A stretch of DNA of 64,000 bases from Streptomyces pactum (GTDB lineage: Bacteria > Actinomycetota > Actinomycetes > Streptomycetales > Streptomycetaceae): NCBI RefSeq assembly GCF_002005225.1, contig NZ_CP019724.1, positions 248,001 through 312,000 on the forward strand. Reading direction: 5' to 3'. The position numbers and the translations under genes were made by a program. A model generated the notes under the pieces. It searched no databases. It was not told the origin of the DNA and worked only from the letters and a program-made list of their open reading frames with translations. This document shows positions 50,825 through 60,216 of the stretch, one piece after another (position 1 is the stretch's first letter; every line of letters begins with the position of its first letter).

Positions 50825-52084
50825 TCATCTGCGGTGCTTTCCGTGGCGGGGGCGGGGACGCGTGCCGAGGGTGAAGGCGCTGAGAAGGCCGAGGCACTGC
50901 AGCGCGGCGCAGATGGTGATCACGGTGCGTATGGCTCCCGGCTCGACGACTGCCATGAGGACGCCGGCGAGGGGATAGGGCACGAGCAGGATCAGCACCG
51001 TCACGGACAACGTGCTGCCGAACACCTCGGCGGGGATGAGATGGGAGCGCAGGGTGCGTAGCACGACGGCCAGGACGCTGTCCCCGGCCAGGAAGAGAGC
51101 GGCCAGGATCAGGTACGCGGGGTAGGAGTCGGCGTGCGCGATGAGGAAGCACGGCACGATGGCCACCAAAGCCGCACAACGGCCCACCCTCGTCAGCCCC
51201 CACCGGTCGATCGCGACGCGGGAGGTGGCGACCGCCAGCAGTGAGGCGACGGCCGCACAGGACCACACCAAGCCGACCGACGCACTGGACTGGCCGAGTT
51301 CCTGCACCACGATGACGGGGGTTGCCGCCTCCAGCAGACCAAGCGCCAGGTTGGACAACGCCAGCCCTGCGACCAGCCACGCGAGAGTCGGCAGCGCGCG
51401 CAGGGTGGACCAGCCAGTGCGCCATCCCCGCGCGGCGGGCCCGGTCGCTTCCGGTGGCTGCGGAGGTGACTGGCGGGAGCCCGGGGCGATGGCGGCCGAC
51501 AGCAACGACATGGCACTGATCACCAGGAGCATGCCGCTGGAACCGCCCCACTGCAGAAGGAGGCCGCCTGCCGCGGGGCCGACCAGAGCGGCTGCCTGGT
51601 CGATGCCCAGCAGAACCGACTGGACGCGGTGAGCCCCGTCGCCGGCGTCACGACTGGCCATCGCACCGACGCTCTCGGCCGCGATGAAGCTGAACTGGGT
51701 CAGGCATCCGGCGCACGCTGCCAGGAGCATCACCAGACTCGACGCCGTTCTGTCGTCAGCCATGGCCAAGGCGGGCACCGCGAGTCCGCCGACCAGCGCC
51801 CGGGCCGAGGCCGCAAGCCGGAAGACCCGTGCGGGCCCGAAACGGTCGACGGCCATGCCGGCCAGACTGAACGTGCACAGCCGCGGTGCCCACGCCAGCA
51901 TGAAGGCGGCTCCGGTCAGCGACGAGGAGTTCGTCGTGCTCAACACCAGCAAGGGGATGCCGTAGGTGGCCATGGAGGAGGCGGCCGCGTCCGCGAGGCG
52001 AGGCAGATAGACACCTCGCACCCGGCCGTAGGACACGGTGCGGGCATGCCGGGGCGCGGCGGACCGGACTTTCGTGGATATCAA
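50825..52084 (-). CDS. MFS family transporter
   Basis: This protein of about 419 residues has 12 predicted helices and the MFS loop AGMAVDRFGPARVFRLAASAR after helix 2. The second half begins near RALPTLAWLVAGLALSNLAL. It resembles Bcr/CflA- or macrolide-type exporters (MFS_3). The start is unclear: TTG 52084 and GTG 52036 are in frame without strong ribosome sites, and the frame remains open further upstream. The substrate cannot be inferred. Confidence 0.8.
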   Translation of the reverse strand: MISTKVRSAAPRHARTVSYGRVRGVYLPRLADAAASSMATYGIPLLVLSTTNSSSLTGAAFMLAWAPRLCTFSLAGMAVDRFGPARVFRLAASARALVGGLAVPALAMADDRTASSLVMLLAACAGCLTQFSFIAAESVGAMASRDAGDGAHRVQSVLLGIDQAAALVGPAAGGLLLQWGGSSGMLLVISAMSLLSAAIAPGSRQSPPQPPEATGPAARGWRTGWSTLRALPTLAWLVAGLALSNLALGLLEAATPVIVVQELGQSSASVGLVWSCAAVASLLAVATSRVAIDRWGLTRVGRCAALVAIVPCFLIAHADSYPAYLILAALFLAGDSVLAVVLRTLRSHLIPAEVFGSTLSVTVLILLVPYPLAGVLMAVVEPGAIRTVITICAALQCLGLLSAFTLGTRPRPRHGKHRR

Positions 52085-52644
52085 GGAGACGTGCTTCTTC
52101 TGTGAACCGTGCGGTGGTCGATGATCGACCTGGACAGGAATGGACAAGTCACGGCAAGACAATTGTTTCCAAGCAAACCCCTGGGAGCTAGGCAGGCCGC
52201 GTTCCGGACCGTGGTCACGAGGGCGGACCCGCTCCGGACAAGCCGGTAACGGGCGCCCGACGCCGCACAGCCCACGGGGGACACCCGGGGACTGCGACGT
52301 GACACCGGCGATCAACCGGCACACTCCTAACAGCGTGATCAACTCGCGATACGTTACGCCGGGTAAGCCGAGGTCACGCATGCCGAGCGGGGAGCCGAGG
52401 GTGACCGGCCCGGCAGGTAGACCCAACCGCTGAGCACCACTGTCACCGCCCGTCGGGTTCTTCCCTCCCCCGAGGTGGTCAAGTCCTGTTGGGGATGTAG
52501 CCTCGAGCGACGCAGTGGGCCTGATGGCGTGTCAGGCCCGTGTTGTGCGGCTGGTGCTGTGCCAATCGTCGCCTCGGCAACTGGCGGCCGCTCAGGTGTC
52601 ATCCGGTGCGCCGAGCGTGACGGGACGCGCGTCTTCGGCGCTCA
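52085..52644. other. Gap upstream of the MFS gene, no gene recognised
   Basis: This 560-bp divergent gap contains an AT-richer zone near 52150-52170 with ACAATTGT, a short palindrome that might be a promoter element or repressor site. No coding sequence stood out. Confidence 0.35.
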
Positions 52645-53227
52645 GTGGTCCGGGCCCTGCTCCACACCGCCGCCTGGGGCCGCCTCTACGGCGAGAGGGA
52701 GTGGAATCCCTCGCTCACCGTCGGCGACATCCTGGCCGGGCCACTGATCGCGCACGGCACGAGCCCGCGGGAGGCCCGGGGCCGGGTCCCAAGCCTCCTC
52801 GACCGCGTCCACCTGCCCGCGGACGCCGCCCCACCGGCTGCCCCGCGAGTTCTCCGAGGGCCGGCGGCAGCGGGTCGCCATAGCCCGCGCGCCGGCTCTG
52901 CGCCCCCGGCTGGTCATCTGCGACGAGCCGGTCTCCGCGCTCGACGCGACCACCCAACGGGCCGTGCTCGACCCGCTGCTGAACATCCAGGAGGAGGCCG
53001 GAACGGCGCATCTCTTCGTGACGCACGACCTGCCCGTGGTGCGTTTCATGAGCCACCGGGTGGCGGTCATCCACCGGGGAGAGATCGTGGAGACGGGCGA
53101 CGCCGCCGACGTCACGGGGGCTCCCCGGCACGCCTGCACCCGGGCGCTGATGCTCGCCGCCCCGGTGGCGAACGTCGCCGCGCAGCGCCGACGCCGGGCA
53201 GCGATGTCGGGTAGCGATGTCGGGTAG
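52645..53227 (+). pseudogene. Oligopeptide-type ABC ATPase fragment (DppF/OppF-like), frameshifted
   Basis: The first frame gives NPSLTVGDILAGPLIAHGTS and then switches near 52840 to REFSEGRRQRVAIARAPALR, CDEPVSALDATTQRAVLDPL and FVTHDLPVVRFMSHRVAV. This is the Q-loop to H-loop part of an OppF-type ATPase with a damaged signature (SGGQ to SEGR). Walker A is absent, and the end shows the usual GAPRHACTRAL motif. No permease or SBP is near. It is a dead remnant of a peptide transporter. Confidence 0.8.
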
Positions 53228-53650
53228 CCGGAGAACCGGTGGCGGCCCCTGAGTCAGCCGGCGGTCGTACCGGCCGACCCGTTCGTCCGGACAGGACGGC
53301 CCTGGGCCGGCACAGCACGTCCCCTGCCTCGGACGAACGACGAGCCGCGCCGATCACCGGCCCGCCATTAGGTGGCGGATCGAGCGGAAACGCCCGGCCG
53401 GTCAGTTCTTCCCGTGCCAGGTGGCGGTGGTCGTTCACCCGGCGCTTCAGGGGCGCGTGGTCGAGTGACAGGGCCCGTACACGTGCCGTGCGCGCGGCGC
53501 GTTCGTCGTCCGTCTCCTGGGGTGCGGAGGGCCGGCGCCCGGCAACGGGCGGTTCTGCCGCGTCAGTTGGCGAGGGCTTCCGGACCAGACGCGCCCCGGT
53601 TTCCCTGCCGCGATGGTCTTGGTGTCAGTGGTGCCGTCTAGGTTGTGCGC
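53228..53650. other. Gap, no gene recognised
   Basis: In this 420-bp stretch between the ABC relic and the DUF6892-like gene I saw only short open frames without motif or consistent codon bias. Confidence 0.4.
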
Positions 53651-54076
53651 ATGGCCACGTTCAAGGACTTCAACTTCAAGCTCATCGTCGTCGAGCAACT
53701 GATGTACATCGATGAGAGGCTGACGCCACAGTTCCGCCTCGCCGACCTCCTCAAGGAGAAGGGGCTCGGCGACCCCTGGGAGTACGCCCAGCAGCACGGC
53801 CTGGCGTACCAGATCGTGCCCGAGGCACGCAGCTACTTCGAATCGCTGAGGATCGGCGACGGGCTCCTGGCCGACGTCGAGGAGCTGTGCATGGACGGCG
53901 GGAACCAGGTCTACCAAGAATGCGCCCCGGTCTGGGACGGCGAGGACGACCTGTTCGACGTCGCTTCCCTCGACGACCTCGTGCTGCTTCCGAACCTTCG
54001 GCGCGTCCTCGGCTCCGAGTTCCTGGGCCCGGAGTTGCGCAACGTCCTCAGCGCCCGCGGCATAGCCGCCGACTAG
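53651..54076 (+). CDS. DUF6892 family protein
   Basis: This 141-residue protein starts FKDFNFKLIVVEQLMYIDER and contains YFESLRIGDGLLADVEEL, MDGGNQVYQECAPVWDGEDD and LDDLVLLPNLRRV, which match the DUF6892 pattern (dgGn.iy....p.WDGEDD.FdI...eDv.LLPNL). The family is often found in immunity-like or toxin-linked contexts, but no toxin is beside it. Function is unknown. Confidence 0.72.
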   Translation: MATFKDFNFKLIVVEQLMYIDERLTPQFRLADLLKEKGLGDPWEYAQQHGLAYQIVPEARSYFESLRIGDGLLADVEELCMDGGNQVYQECAPVWDGEDDLFDVASLDDLVLLPNLRRVLGSEFLGPELRNVLSARGIAAD

Positions 54077-54153
54077 CGTCGCGGGAACCAGCGGCCTCGG
54101 CCACAGGCGTGAGACCGATCAGCAGCGGAGCAGGTGAAGGGAGAACGCGCGGC

Positions 54154-54348
54154 GTGGACACACCCGAGGACATCGCACGGGCCGTCGAGGAAGGCCTCGA
54201 AGCCAGTCGGAGAGGAGAGTCGTATCTGGTGTGCCAGTACCCGCGGCCGTCCGCGCTACGTACTGCGTGGATCAGCGGCTATTACGGCACGGCCACGGGT
54301 GCCGGCTGCCAGTCGTCCCGCTACGCCGGACCGATGCCTGGTCAGTAA
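54154..54348 (+). CDS. Small RMF/CrpP-like protein
   Basis: This 64-residue protein begins with a GTG after GGGAG. Its core, AVEEGLEASRRGE, followed by CQYPRPSALRTAWISGYYG, follows the ribosome modulation factor/CrpP fold pattern (A..EG..A...G...CPYP..S.LR.AWI.GY..A). RMF dimerises 70S ribosomes in stationary phase in gamma-proteobacteria. Actinobacterial members are not characterised to my knowledge. It lies 77 bp after the DUF6892 gene and converges with the HATPase gene. Confidence 0.5.
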   Translation: MDTPEDIARAVEEGLEASRRGESYLVCQYPRPSALRTAWISGYYGTATGAGCQSSRYAGPMPGQ

Positions 54349-54406
54349 GGTGACCGGTCTGGAGTTCCGCGGCTCCACCGGCTATCGCTCTCCTGCCGCG
54401 CGACCT

Positions 54407-54829
54407 TCAACAGGGCTCTGGGTCCTCGGTCGGCGGGCGGAAGCAAGCGGTGACCGTCTTTCCGTGGGGGCAGGGCCGGGCTTCCCAGCCGTCGGTCAGT
54501 GCATCGACCAGGAGCATGCCCCGTCCCCCGATGCGGTCGCTGCTGGCGGCGCGTTGGGTGGGCAGCGTGGTGGAATTGTCGTGGACGGCAACGTGCAAGC
54601 ACCTCCCGTCCCAGGTCATCAGCAACTGGGCATGGGAGTGAGCGTGCACATGAGCGTTGGTGACCAGTTCCGAAACGGTCAGCAGAACAGCATCCACCGT
54701 CTCCGGAGCCGTGTCGGCCCACGCCAGTGACCGCAGGTGCCGACAGGCCCAATCACGCGCAGCTTTGGGGCTCGTGTGCATCGGTATCGACCGCGCCCAT
54801 CCCACCGCACGAAGCGACGCTTCATCCAC
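54407..54829 (-). CDS. Anti-sigma-type ATP-binding protein (HATPase_c_2)
   Basis: This 140-residue protein has the RsbW/SpoIIAB-like GHKL fold: VLLTVSELVTNAHVHAHSHA (N-box with the catalytic Glu/Asn), LHVAVHDNS and RIGGRGMLLVDALTDGW (G-box). GGGGAGG lies 5 nt before the GTG at 54829. Such short HATPases are numerous in Streptomyces and regulate sigma factors or anti-anti-sigma partners, usually encoded elsewhere. No partner is adjacent. Confidence 0.85.
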   Translation of the reverse strand: MDEASLRAVGWARSIPMHTSPKAARDWACRHLRSLAWADTAPETVDAVLLTVSELVTNAHVHAHSHAQLLMTWDGRCLHVAVHDNSTTLPTQRAASSDRIGGRGMLLVDALTDGWEARPCPHGKTVTACFRPPTEDPEPC

Positions 54830-55336
54830 TGCAAGCCTCCCCGACTCTTCCGTTGTGATGCGCCTTCCCTCTGGAGACCGCGTGACGCCGCCCGAGTGGG
54901 GAAGGATGCTCGCCGGCGCGATCCTTCCCGGTTCGCCAACTGCTGTCCGAACCGGCGGACATGAGCTGGTGCCTGAAGTGGACGAAGCCGTGGCCTGGAT
55001 GTCGTAGGCGAGCGCTCGAAGCGGGCGCAGCGGTATGCGAGGGCCGCGTCCGTGGTGTCGGAGGCCTGGCCGGTGCCGCCGCGGCGTCGATGCCGCTCCC
55101 GGGCGTGGCACCGCCTTTGTGCTCGGGTTGCTGAGAGCGCATCCGGTGCACGCCGGGCGTCCACGGGCTGCCACGGGCGGCCGGCAACCGGGCTCCGCGA
55201 CAGCAAGGGACCACCCCGAGGCGCGCACACAGGACCGGGCCGACGCTGTAGTCGTGACACGGTCACGAGGTCAGCATCGGCGGCACCATGCGGTCATGGC
55301 GCCGGCAGCGATGCCACTGCGGGGACTGGACAGGGG
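54830..55336. other. Gap, no gene recognised
   Basis: The 500-bp region upstream of the HATPase gene has long open frames on both strands because of high GC, but none has a convincing motif or ribosome site. Confidence 0.35.
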
Positions 55337-55798
55337 TCACTCACCCGGCCTGATCCGCCCGCGCCAGGCTCCGGACTCACCGCCACGTCCCTCGATGTAC
55401 TCCTTGAAACGCTGCATGTCGCCCTTCACCCGCCGGTCGACCACTCCCAGCGCGTCACCGGTCTTCTCCGCGGCTCCCGTGGGCTCGACGTCCATGACCA
55501 GCTCGACCCTGGTGTGCGTGTCGTCCAGGCGCTGGAAGCGGACCGTGCCCTTCTGCCTGGTGTCCCCCGTGGTGGTGCGCCACGTGATGCGCTCGTCGGG
55601 GAGCTGGTCGACGATCTCGGTGTCGAACTCGCGCTTCACCCCGCTGACCTTGGTGGTCCAGTGATTGCGGCGCTCATCGAGCTGCCTGACTTCCTCGACC
55701 CCTTCCATGAACTGCGGGAACTCCTCGAACTGGGTCCACTGGTTGTAGGCGGTGTGCACAGGAACCTCGACTTCCACCGCTTCCTTGACCGTGCTCAT
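55337..55798 (-). CDS. SRPBCC family protein (cyclase/dehydrase-like)
   Basis: This 153-residue protein has the START/Bet v1 fold pattern: EAVEVEVPVHTAYNQWTQFE and EFPQFMEGVEEVRQLDERR, with HTRVELVMDVEPTG and an amphipathic C-terminal helix (VVDRRVKGDMQRFKEYI). These are ligand-carrying proteins frequent in Streptomyces, with unknown ligand here. AGAGGACGG precedes the ATG. It is monocistronic. Confidence 0.85.
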   Translation of the reverse strand: MSTVKEAVEVEVPVHTAYNQWTQFEEFPQFMEGVEEVRQLDERRNHWTTKVSGVKREFDTEIVDQLPDERITWRTTTGDTRQKGTVRFQRLDDTHTRVELVMDVEPTGAAEKTGDALGVVDRRVKGDMQRFKEYIEGRGGESGAWRGRIRPGE

Positions 55799-55970
55799 TC
55801 GAAACCGTCCTCTCTACTGGATTCGTCGCAGCCGGGACCGAGCAGTACGCGGCCTCGGCACACCGAGGCGAGTACCCGAGGATCACTCGTCTAACGATCC
55901 GCCGGCAACGTCCCGTGCCGGCCGCACGGTCGCGGACGCCAGCGGGGCCCGGCCCTCGTGGGGCCCGGCG

Positions 55971-57359
55971 TCACCGACCGCGTCGCCGCGGTCGTCTGAG
56001 CCAAAAACGCCGGGTTCGGCGCGGATCGGTAGTGACGGCGTCCGGGGCGGACAGACTCAGCGAAATGCGGCGGCGTGCAACCAGGCCGACCAGGATCAGC
56101 AGCAGGAACGGCAACCAGGCGATCGCGTACGCGACTCCGTAGTGCTGGACGTCCAGGATCGACCGGCGCGGGTCCACGTCGCTGCTGTTGACGCCGAAGA
56201 ACGCCAGCAGCAGCGCGGGCGGGAGCGCGATGACCGAACCGACTGCGATCACCGCGGCCAGTACCCGGTCGCGGTCCTCGGCGTACTGCTGGGCCGCCGT
56301 CTCCAGGTCGACGCGGCGCGTCGCGAGCACGGCGTCGACGCGCTCGACGATGCGGGACGTGTTGGCCAGCGCGTCCGCCAGCGCCGAGATGTCGCGCAGT
56401 GACGAGTGGAAGCTTTCGACCAGCAGCTCGGGGATGAGGATCGTGTCGGCGTACGCCTCGACGCTGAAGCTCAGGTCGAGTTGGAGATCGCTGAGCCGGC
56501 GCGAGAGCTGCGCGACCAGGGAACGGGCATCGTCCGTCGTCTCCACCACCGCCGCCCGGTCGAGCTCCAGCGCCTCGAACGCCTGCCGCCTGATGCGGTG
56601 CACGGCCGCGACCGCGTTGAGGATGCCGGCCGCGGCCAGCCCGAACGCGTTCTCCACCGGCGGTGCGTAGCCGACGATCAATGACACGCCCCTGCCGTGC
56701 GCGACCATGGTCTGGCCGGCGTTGTTCAGCGTCTCGGGCCGGCGGATGCCCAGCGTGGCGCCGGTGTCGCCGTCCAGCGTGCCGCGCAGCACGATCGTCA
56801 CGACCTCCTGGCCGACCGCGTCGCCGGGCGCGTGCTCTGCCAGCAGCCCTCGTGCGAGTGCCGCTCCAGGGAAGACGCTCTGGTGGACGTTCCGGCCGAA
56901 CTCGAGCGGCGGCTGGCCGGCGGGCCCGTCCGTGACGCCGTACGCGCGCAGGCGTCCCTCGAGCCACTCGGTCAGCGGCACCCCGCCGACGCGCGTCGCG
57001 GAGCGGTCCTGCCAGGTGGCGTAGAGGGTTTCGGCGAGGGCGTGCGAGCCGTCCGCGTCGTCCGCGATTTCGACGTCCACGAAGAGCAACGGGTCCCGGC
57101 GAGGCGTGACAGCGAGGGTGACCGCCGCACCGTCGACCCGCGCCGCGCTCGGCGGCAGCGTGATCTCGGGGACGCGCTCGTGCAGCACCAGCCGGGGCAG
57201 CAGCAGCCCGGCGGCCTCGACATGGGCGGCGAACCGGCCGAGGTCGAGCGCCTCGGTCAGCGGGCGGAGCATGTCTTCGGGCACCCCCACCTGCGGCGTG
57301 AGGTTGTACATCAACAGCAGCCGTGTACGAGTCCTGACCGCTGCGTCGGACCGTGGCAC
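55971..57359 (-). CDS. CorA-like membrane protein with variant GVN motif
   Basis: This 462-residue protein has a soluble N-terminal part (residues 1-290), a long helical region (residues 290-370) and two C-terminal helices (AVIAVGSVIALPPALLLAFF and AIAWLPFLLLILVGLV). At the end of the first helix it carries G389-V390-N391, where CorA Mg2+ channels have GMN. The overall layout is CorA-like, but the N-terminal domain is not typical. The GTG start follows a GGGGGGA. It may be a divalent cation channel or a CorA-derived regulator. The substrate is uncertain. Confidence 0.65.
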   Translation of the reverse strand: MPRSDAAVRTRTRLLLMYNLTPQVGVPEDMLRPLTEALDLGRFAAHVEAAGLLLPRLVLHERVPEITLPPSAARVDGAAVTLAVTPRRDPLLFVDVEIADDADGSHALAETLYATWQDRSATRVGGVPLTEWLEGRLRAYGVTDGPAGQPPLEFGRNVHQSVFPGAALARGLLAEHAPGDAVGQEVVTIVLRGTLDGDTGATLGIRRPETLNNAGQTMVAHGRGVSLIVGYAPPVENAFGLAAAGILNAVAAVHRIRRQAFEALELDRAAVVETTDDARSLVAQLSRRLSDLQLDLSFSVEAYADTILIPELLVESFHSSLRDISALADALANTSRIVERVDAVLATRRVDLETAAQQYAEDRDRVLAAVIAVGSVIALPPALLLAFFGVNSSDVDPRRSILDVQHYGVAYAIAWLPFLLLILVGLVARRRISLSLSAPDAVTTDPRRTRRFWLRRPRRRGR

Positions 57360-57460
57360 AACGTCCCCCCTGGGCTGACACTCGTGTGGGGCAGCAGCCT
57401 AGTGGCCAGGCCAATGGCAGCGGCGGGCCGCACCGCGGTGGCACAGGCGGCTGGACGTGC

Positions 57461-57856
57461 TCAGTGATCGCTCGTGTACGGGGGCACCGGGAGAGGCAGC
57501 GGCTGACGCCAGTCGTCGAACATCGTGAGGAGGAACTGGCGGGCGAGCGGGCGTATTTCGTCCCACGCCGGTTCTGTGGCCAGGGTGTTGGCCCAGAGGC
57601 CGGCGCGGCAGGCGGCATCGATCCCGCCGAGGCGACGGCCGATCGCCTGAAGGACGCCCAGACTCCGGGGTTCGAAGACTCCGCGCTCCGAGAGTCCTTC
57701 GGAGACACGGCAGAGGAGCTCTATCTCCTCGACAACGGATTCAGTCTCCACCTCACGCTCGCCCAGCCAGGCAAGCTGCTCCTGGGTGTCGGCTGCGAGC
57801 AGGGCCATGAATCGCAGCGTCCAGGTGCGCAGGTGCGCATCGCCGAGATGGTTCAT
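57461..57856 (-). CDS. Hypothetical helical protein
   Basis: A frame from ATG 57856 (MNHLGDAHLRTWTLRFMALL) gives 131 residues with amphipathic helices (EQLAWLGEREVETESVVEEI, SLGVLQAIGRRLGGID) and no recognised domain. Codon bias is good. The frame is open far upstream, so the start could be earlier. I cannot assign a function. Confidence 0.55.
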   Translation of the reverse strand: MNHLGDAHLRTWTLRFMALLAADTQEQLAWLGEREVETESVVEEIELLCRVSEGLSERGVFEPRSLGVLQAIGRRLGGIDAACRAGLWANTLATEPAWDEIRPLARQFLLTMFDDWRQPLPLPVPPYTSDH

Positions 57857-58588
57857 GCGTGCATGATCGCACCGAAGGACGTCGCAGAAGGCCGTGATCA
57901 GGGCCTCTCGATGGCATGGCTGGGGCACTGAGATCTCGCTGTGCTGCTGAGGTCCGTCGCCGGGGTGTGCTGGGGCCTCGTGTTCTGGGAGCAGGAAGGC
58001 CGAGCGCACGCGGCCATCACCGCTCCCGAGCGCCGGACCGGCACCGCGCCGGTTCCGGAAGGCGCAACCTTCACGGGCCCGGGTTCTGCGCTCGTACGTC
58101 GGCCTCACCGCCAGGAACTGCGCGAAGGCGACGGCGGTCCGATCGCCCGCCGCCACTGCGGTGCCCCTCCCCCGGCCCGCCGAATGAGTCCACCACACCG
58201 TCCAGCGACATGAAACCGGTGCAGACCGAGTCACGCATCGTGCTGCCTCCCCATGATCGGGCGAGCTGCTGGGTACACGCTGAGGCTCAGCCGCAGATCT
58301 TGTCCTGGACGGAAACGAACACCGGGTCCAGAACACGTGCCGTGACAGCGCACGGAGCTGCGACCTGTCCGGCAACGACACAGTGCGACCTCGCCGGACG
58401 GCTCGACCGCTCGTCTGCCGACCCGAGAAGGAAGCCACGAACGGCCGCCGAGCCCTCGCCTCCGACAGCCTCGGAACAGGACCGGCCGAAGACGCCCTTG
58501 GCAGGGGGACAGGGCGCCGGGGCGCTTGACCAGGCGGCGGACGTGAGGAGGCGTCCGCCGCAGCGAAGGTACTTCGCCGCAAGGAACG
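57857..58588. other. Gap of 730 bp, no gene recognised
   Basis: Frames are open on both strands, but none shows a domain motif. A minus-strand segment ending near 58310 (VLDPVFVSVQDKICG) resembles the end of an exported or small protein without start or context. I record it only as possible coding debris. Confidence 0.35.
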
Positions 58589-59128
58589 TCAGATCCTCGC
58601 AGTACGCGCGATGCGGTACAGCATGTTCGGACGCAACGGCCCTTCGGGCTCGGCGGGGTCGTCGAAGTCGCCGGCCGGGTCCCGGGTCATACCGATCCGG
58701 CGCATCACCGCCTGCGAACGAAGGTTGGTGGCTGTTGTGACTGCGAGGATCTCGGGAAGTCCAAGGGTGTCGAAGCCGTGGGTCAGGACTGTCAGGGCAG
58801 CCTCGGTGGCGTAACCCCGGCCCCAAGCCGAGCGGGCGAGCCGCCAGCCGATCTCCACTCCGGTGAACGGCATGCCGTCGTCCACTTCGTCCAAGCCGGC
58901 GAAGCCGACGAAGTCGCCCGTGACCCTCTCCTCAACCGCCCACCACCCATAGCCTCGCCGGTCGAAGTCGGCCTGGAACCGCGCCACGGAGGCATCGCTC
59001 TGTTCGCGGGTAAGCAGGTCACCCAAGTGTTCCCGGACTTCCGGATCGGCGTTCATCGCCGCCCACGGTTCGAGGTCGGAGTCACGCCATCGGCGCAGGA
59101 CGAGGCGATCGGTACGCAGTTCCACCAT
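58589..59128 (-). CDS. GNAT family N-acetyltransferase, RimJ-type
   Basis: This 179-residue protein has the RimJ/RimL core: [20 protein letters not shown] at the N-terminus, [20 protein letters not shown] for acetyl-CoA and [20 protein letters not shown] near the C-terminus. It starts at ATG 59128 with GGGCGG just before. It is probably an alanine- or other N-acetyltransferase. A relic of a DinB gene lies behind its start. Confidence 0.85.
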   Translation of the reverse strand: MVELRTDRLVLRRWRDSDLEPWAAMNADPEVREHLGDLLTREQSDASVARFQADFDRRGYGWWAVEERVTGDFVGFAGLDEVDDGMPFTGVEIGWRLARSAWGRGYATEAALTVLTHGFDTLGLPEILAVTTATNLRSQAVMRRIGMTRDPAGDFDDPAEPEGPLRPNMLYRIARTARI

Positions 59129-59329
59129 GCCGCCCAGCCAATGTGAACCTCGTCCCCGAGGCAATCTCTTTTTCTTCTGGTACCGCTGTCCCCCTCCCTC
59201 CATAGGCTCGGATCGCTCCCAGGGTGGTGAGCGAAGCCCACCACCGGCGAGAAGAACGTGCGAAACGCTCACGGCACCGTCGCCTCGATCCGACTCCGGC
59301 TCCGCCCGTGGTCTCCGCCGCATCCCATC

Positions 59330-59480
59330 GCCGGTCGTGCCGTCGCGCATCTCGCGCAGGATGTCCAGGTGGCCGTTGTGGCGGGCCCTCTCCTCGGTGA
59401 GGTGGAGGAGGATCCAGCGGTCACTGCGGCAATTCGGCGCCGGTGGGCCGCCCGGCACGGTCCGCTGGTCAGGCCCTGGC
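59330..59480 (-). pseudogene. C-terminal relic of a DinB/DUF664 gene
   Basis: On the minus strand [20 protein letters not shown] and [10 protein letters not shown] match the conserved last helix of DUF664 DinB proteins ([15 protein letters not shown]). The rest of the gene is missing. It is unrelated to the intact DinB gene at 42847 by position. Nothing else was seen in 59129-59538. Confidence 0.6.
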
Positions 59481-59538
59481 CGAGACGGCTGAGGTTCGCA
59501 TGCCGCCACTCACCTCCCCACCGGCGGTCCTGGCGGGG

Positions 59539-60216
59539 TCATTCCTCCGCGTCGCGGACCAGGAGCGCGATCTGCACCCGGTTGTCGACCGCCAGCTTGG
59601 CGAACAGGCTGCCCGTGTGCGCCTTGACGGTCGCGACGCTGATGCGCAGTCGCTGGGCGATCTGCGCGTTGCCCAGTCCGTCCGCGATGGCCCGAGCGGT
59701 CTCGAGTTCTCGTTCGGTCAGCGCGGACAACTGTTTCCGGGCGGCCTCGCGCGACGAGTTGCGGGCGTGAGCAGACTGCGGCCCGGTCGCCGCGGCTATC
59801 ACCCGTGTCGTGGCCGCCGGTGACAGCACGGGGTTGCCGGCCGCGACGGTCCGCACCGCGTCGAGCAGCCGCGGAGGCTGGGTGTCCTTGAGGACGAACC
59901 CGAGTGCCCCGGTGCGCAGGGCGTCGAGCACGAGATCGTCGGAGTCGAACGTGGTCAGGATCAGCACCTGTGGCGGCGTCGGCCGGGAGAGGAGTTCCCG
60001 GGTCGCGCTGAGACCGTCACGGCCCGGCATCCGCACGTCCATCAGCACGACGTCCGGCCGGTGTTCGTCCACCACGGCGATGGCGGCGTCCCCGTCGGCC
60101 GCCTCCGCGACGACGGTCAGGTCCGGCTCGCCGTCGATGACGAGCCGCAACGCCATGCGCACCAGTTGTTCGTCGTCGACGATGACGACACGCACCGGCT
60201 CCCGCTCGCTGTCCAC
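59539..60216 (-). CDS. NarL/LuxR-type response regulator
   Basis: This 225-residue regulator has a receiver domain with D14-D15, phospho-acceptor D60 (VVLMDVRMPG), T in LILTTFDSDD and K in GFVLKDTQPP. A C-terminal LuxR HTH (LTERELETARAIADGLGNAQ and ISVATVKAHTGSLFAKL) follows. It is the partner of the upstream histidine kinase, starting at a GTG directly next to the kinase stop. Targets cannot be inferred from sequence. Confidence 0.92.
   Translation of the reverse strand: MDSEREPVRVVIVDDEQLVRMALRLVIDGEPDLTVVAEAADGDAAIAVVDEHRPDVVLMDVRMPGRDGLSATRELLSRPTPPQVLILTTFDSDDLVLDALRTGALGFVLKDTQPPRLLDAVRTVAAGNPVLSPAATTRVIAAATGPQSAHARNSSREAARKQLSALTERELETARAIADGLGNAQIAQRLRISVATVKAHTGSLFAKLAVDNRVQIALLVRDAEE

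Noticed and set aside
52150..52170. ACAATTGT palindrome upstream of the MFS gene.
   Set aside because: It is short, common in AT-richer pockets, and there is no adjacent regulator to connect it to.
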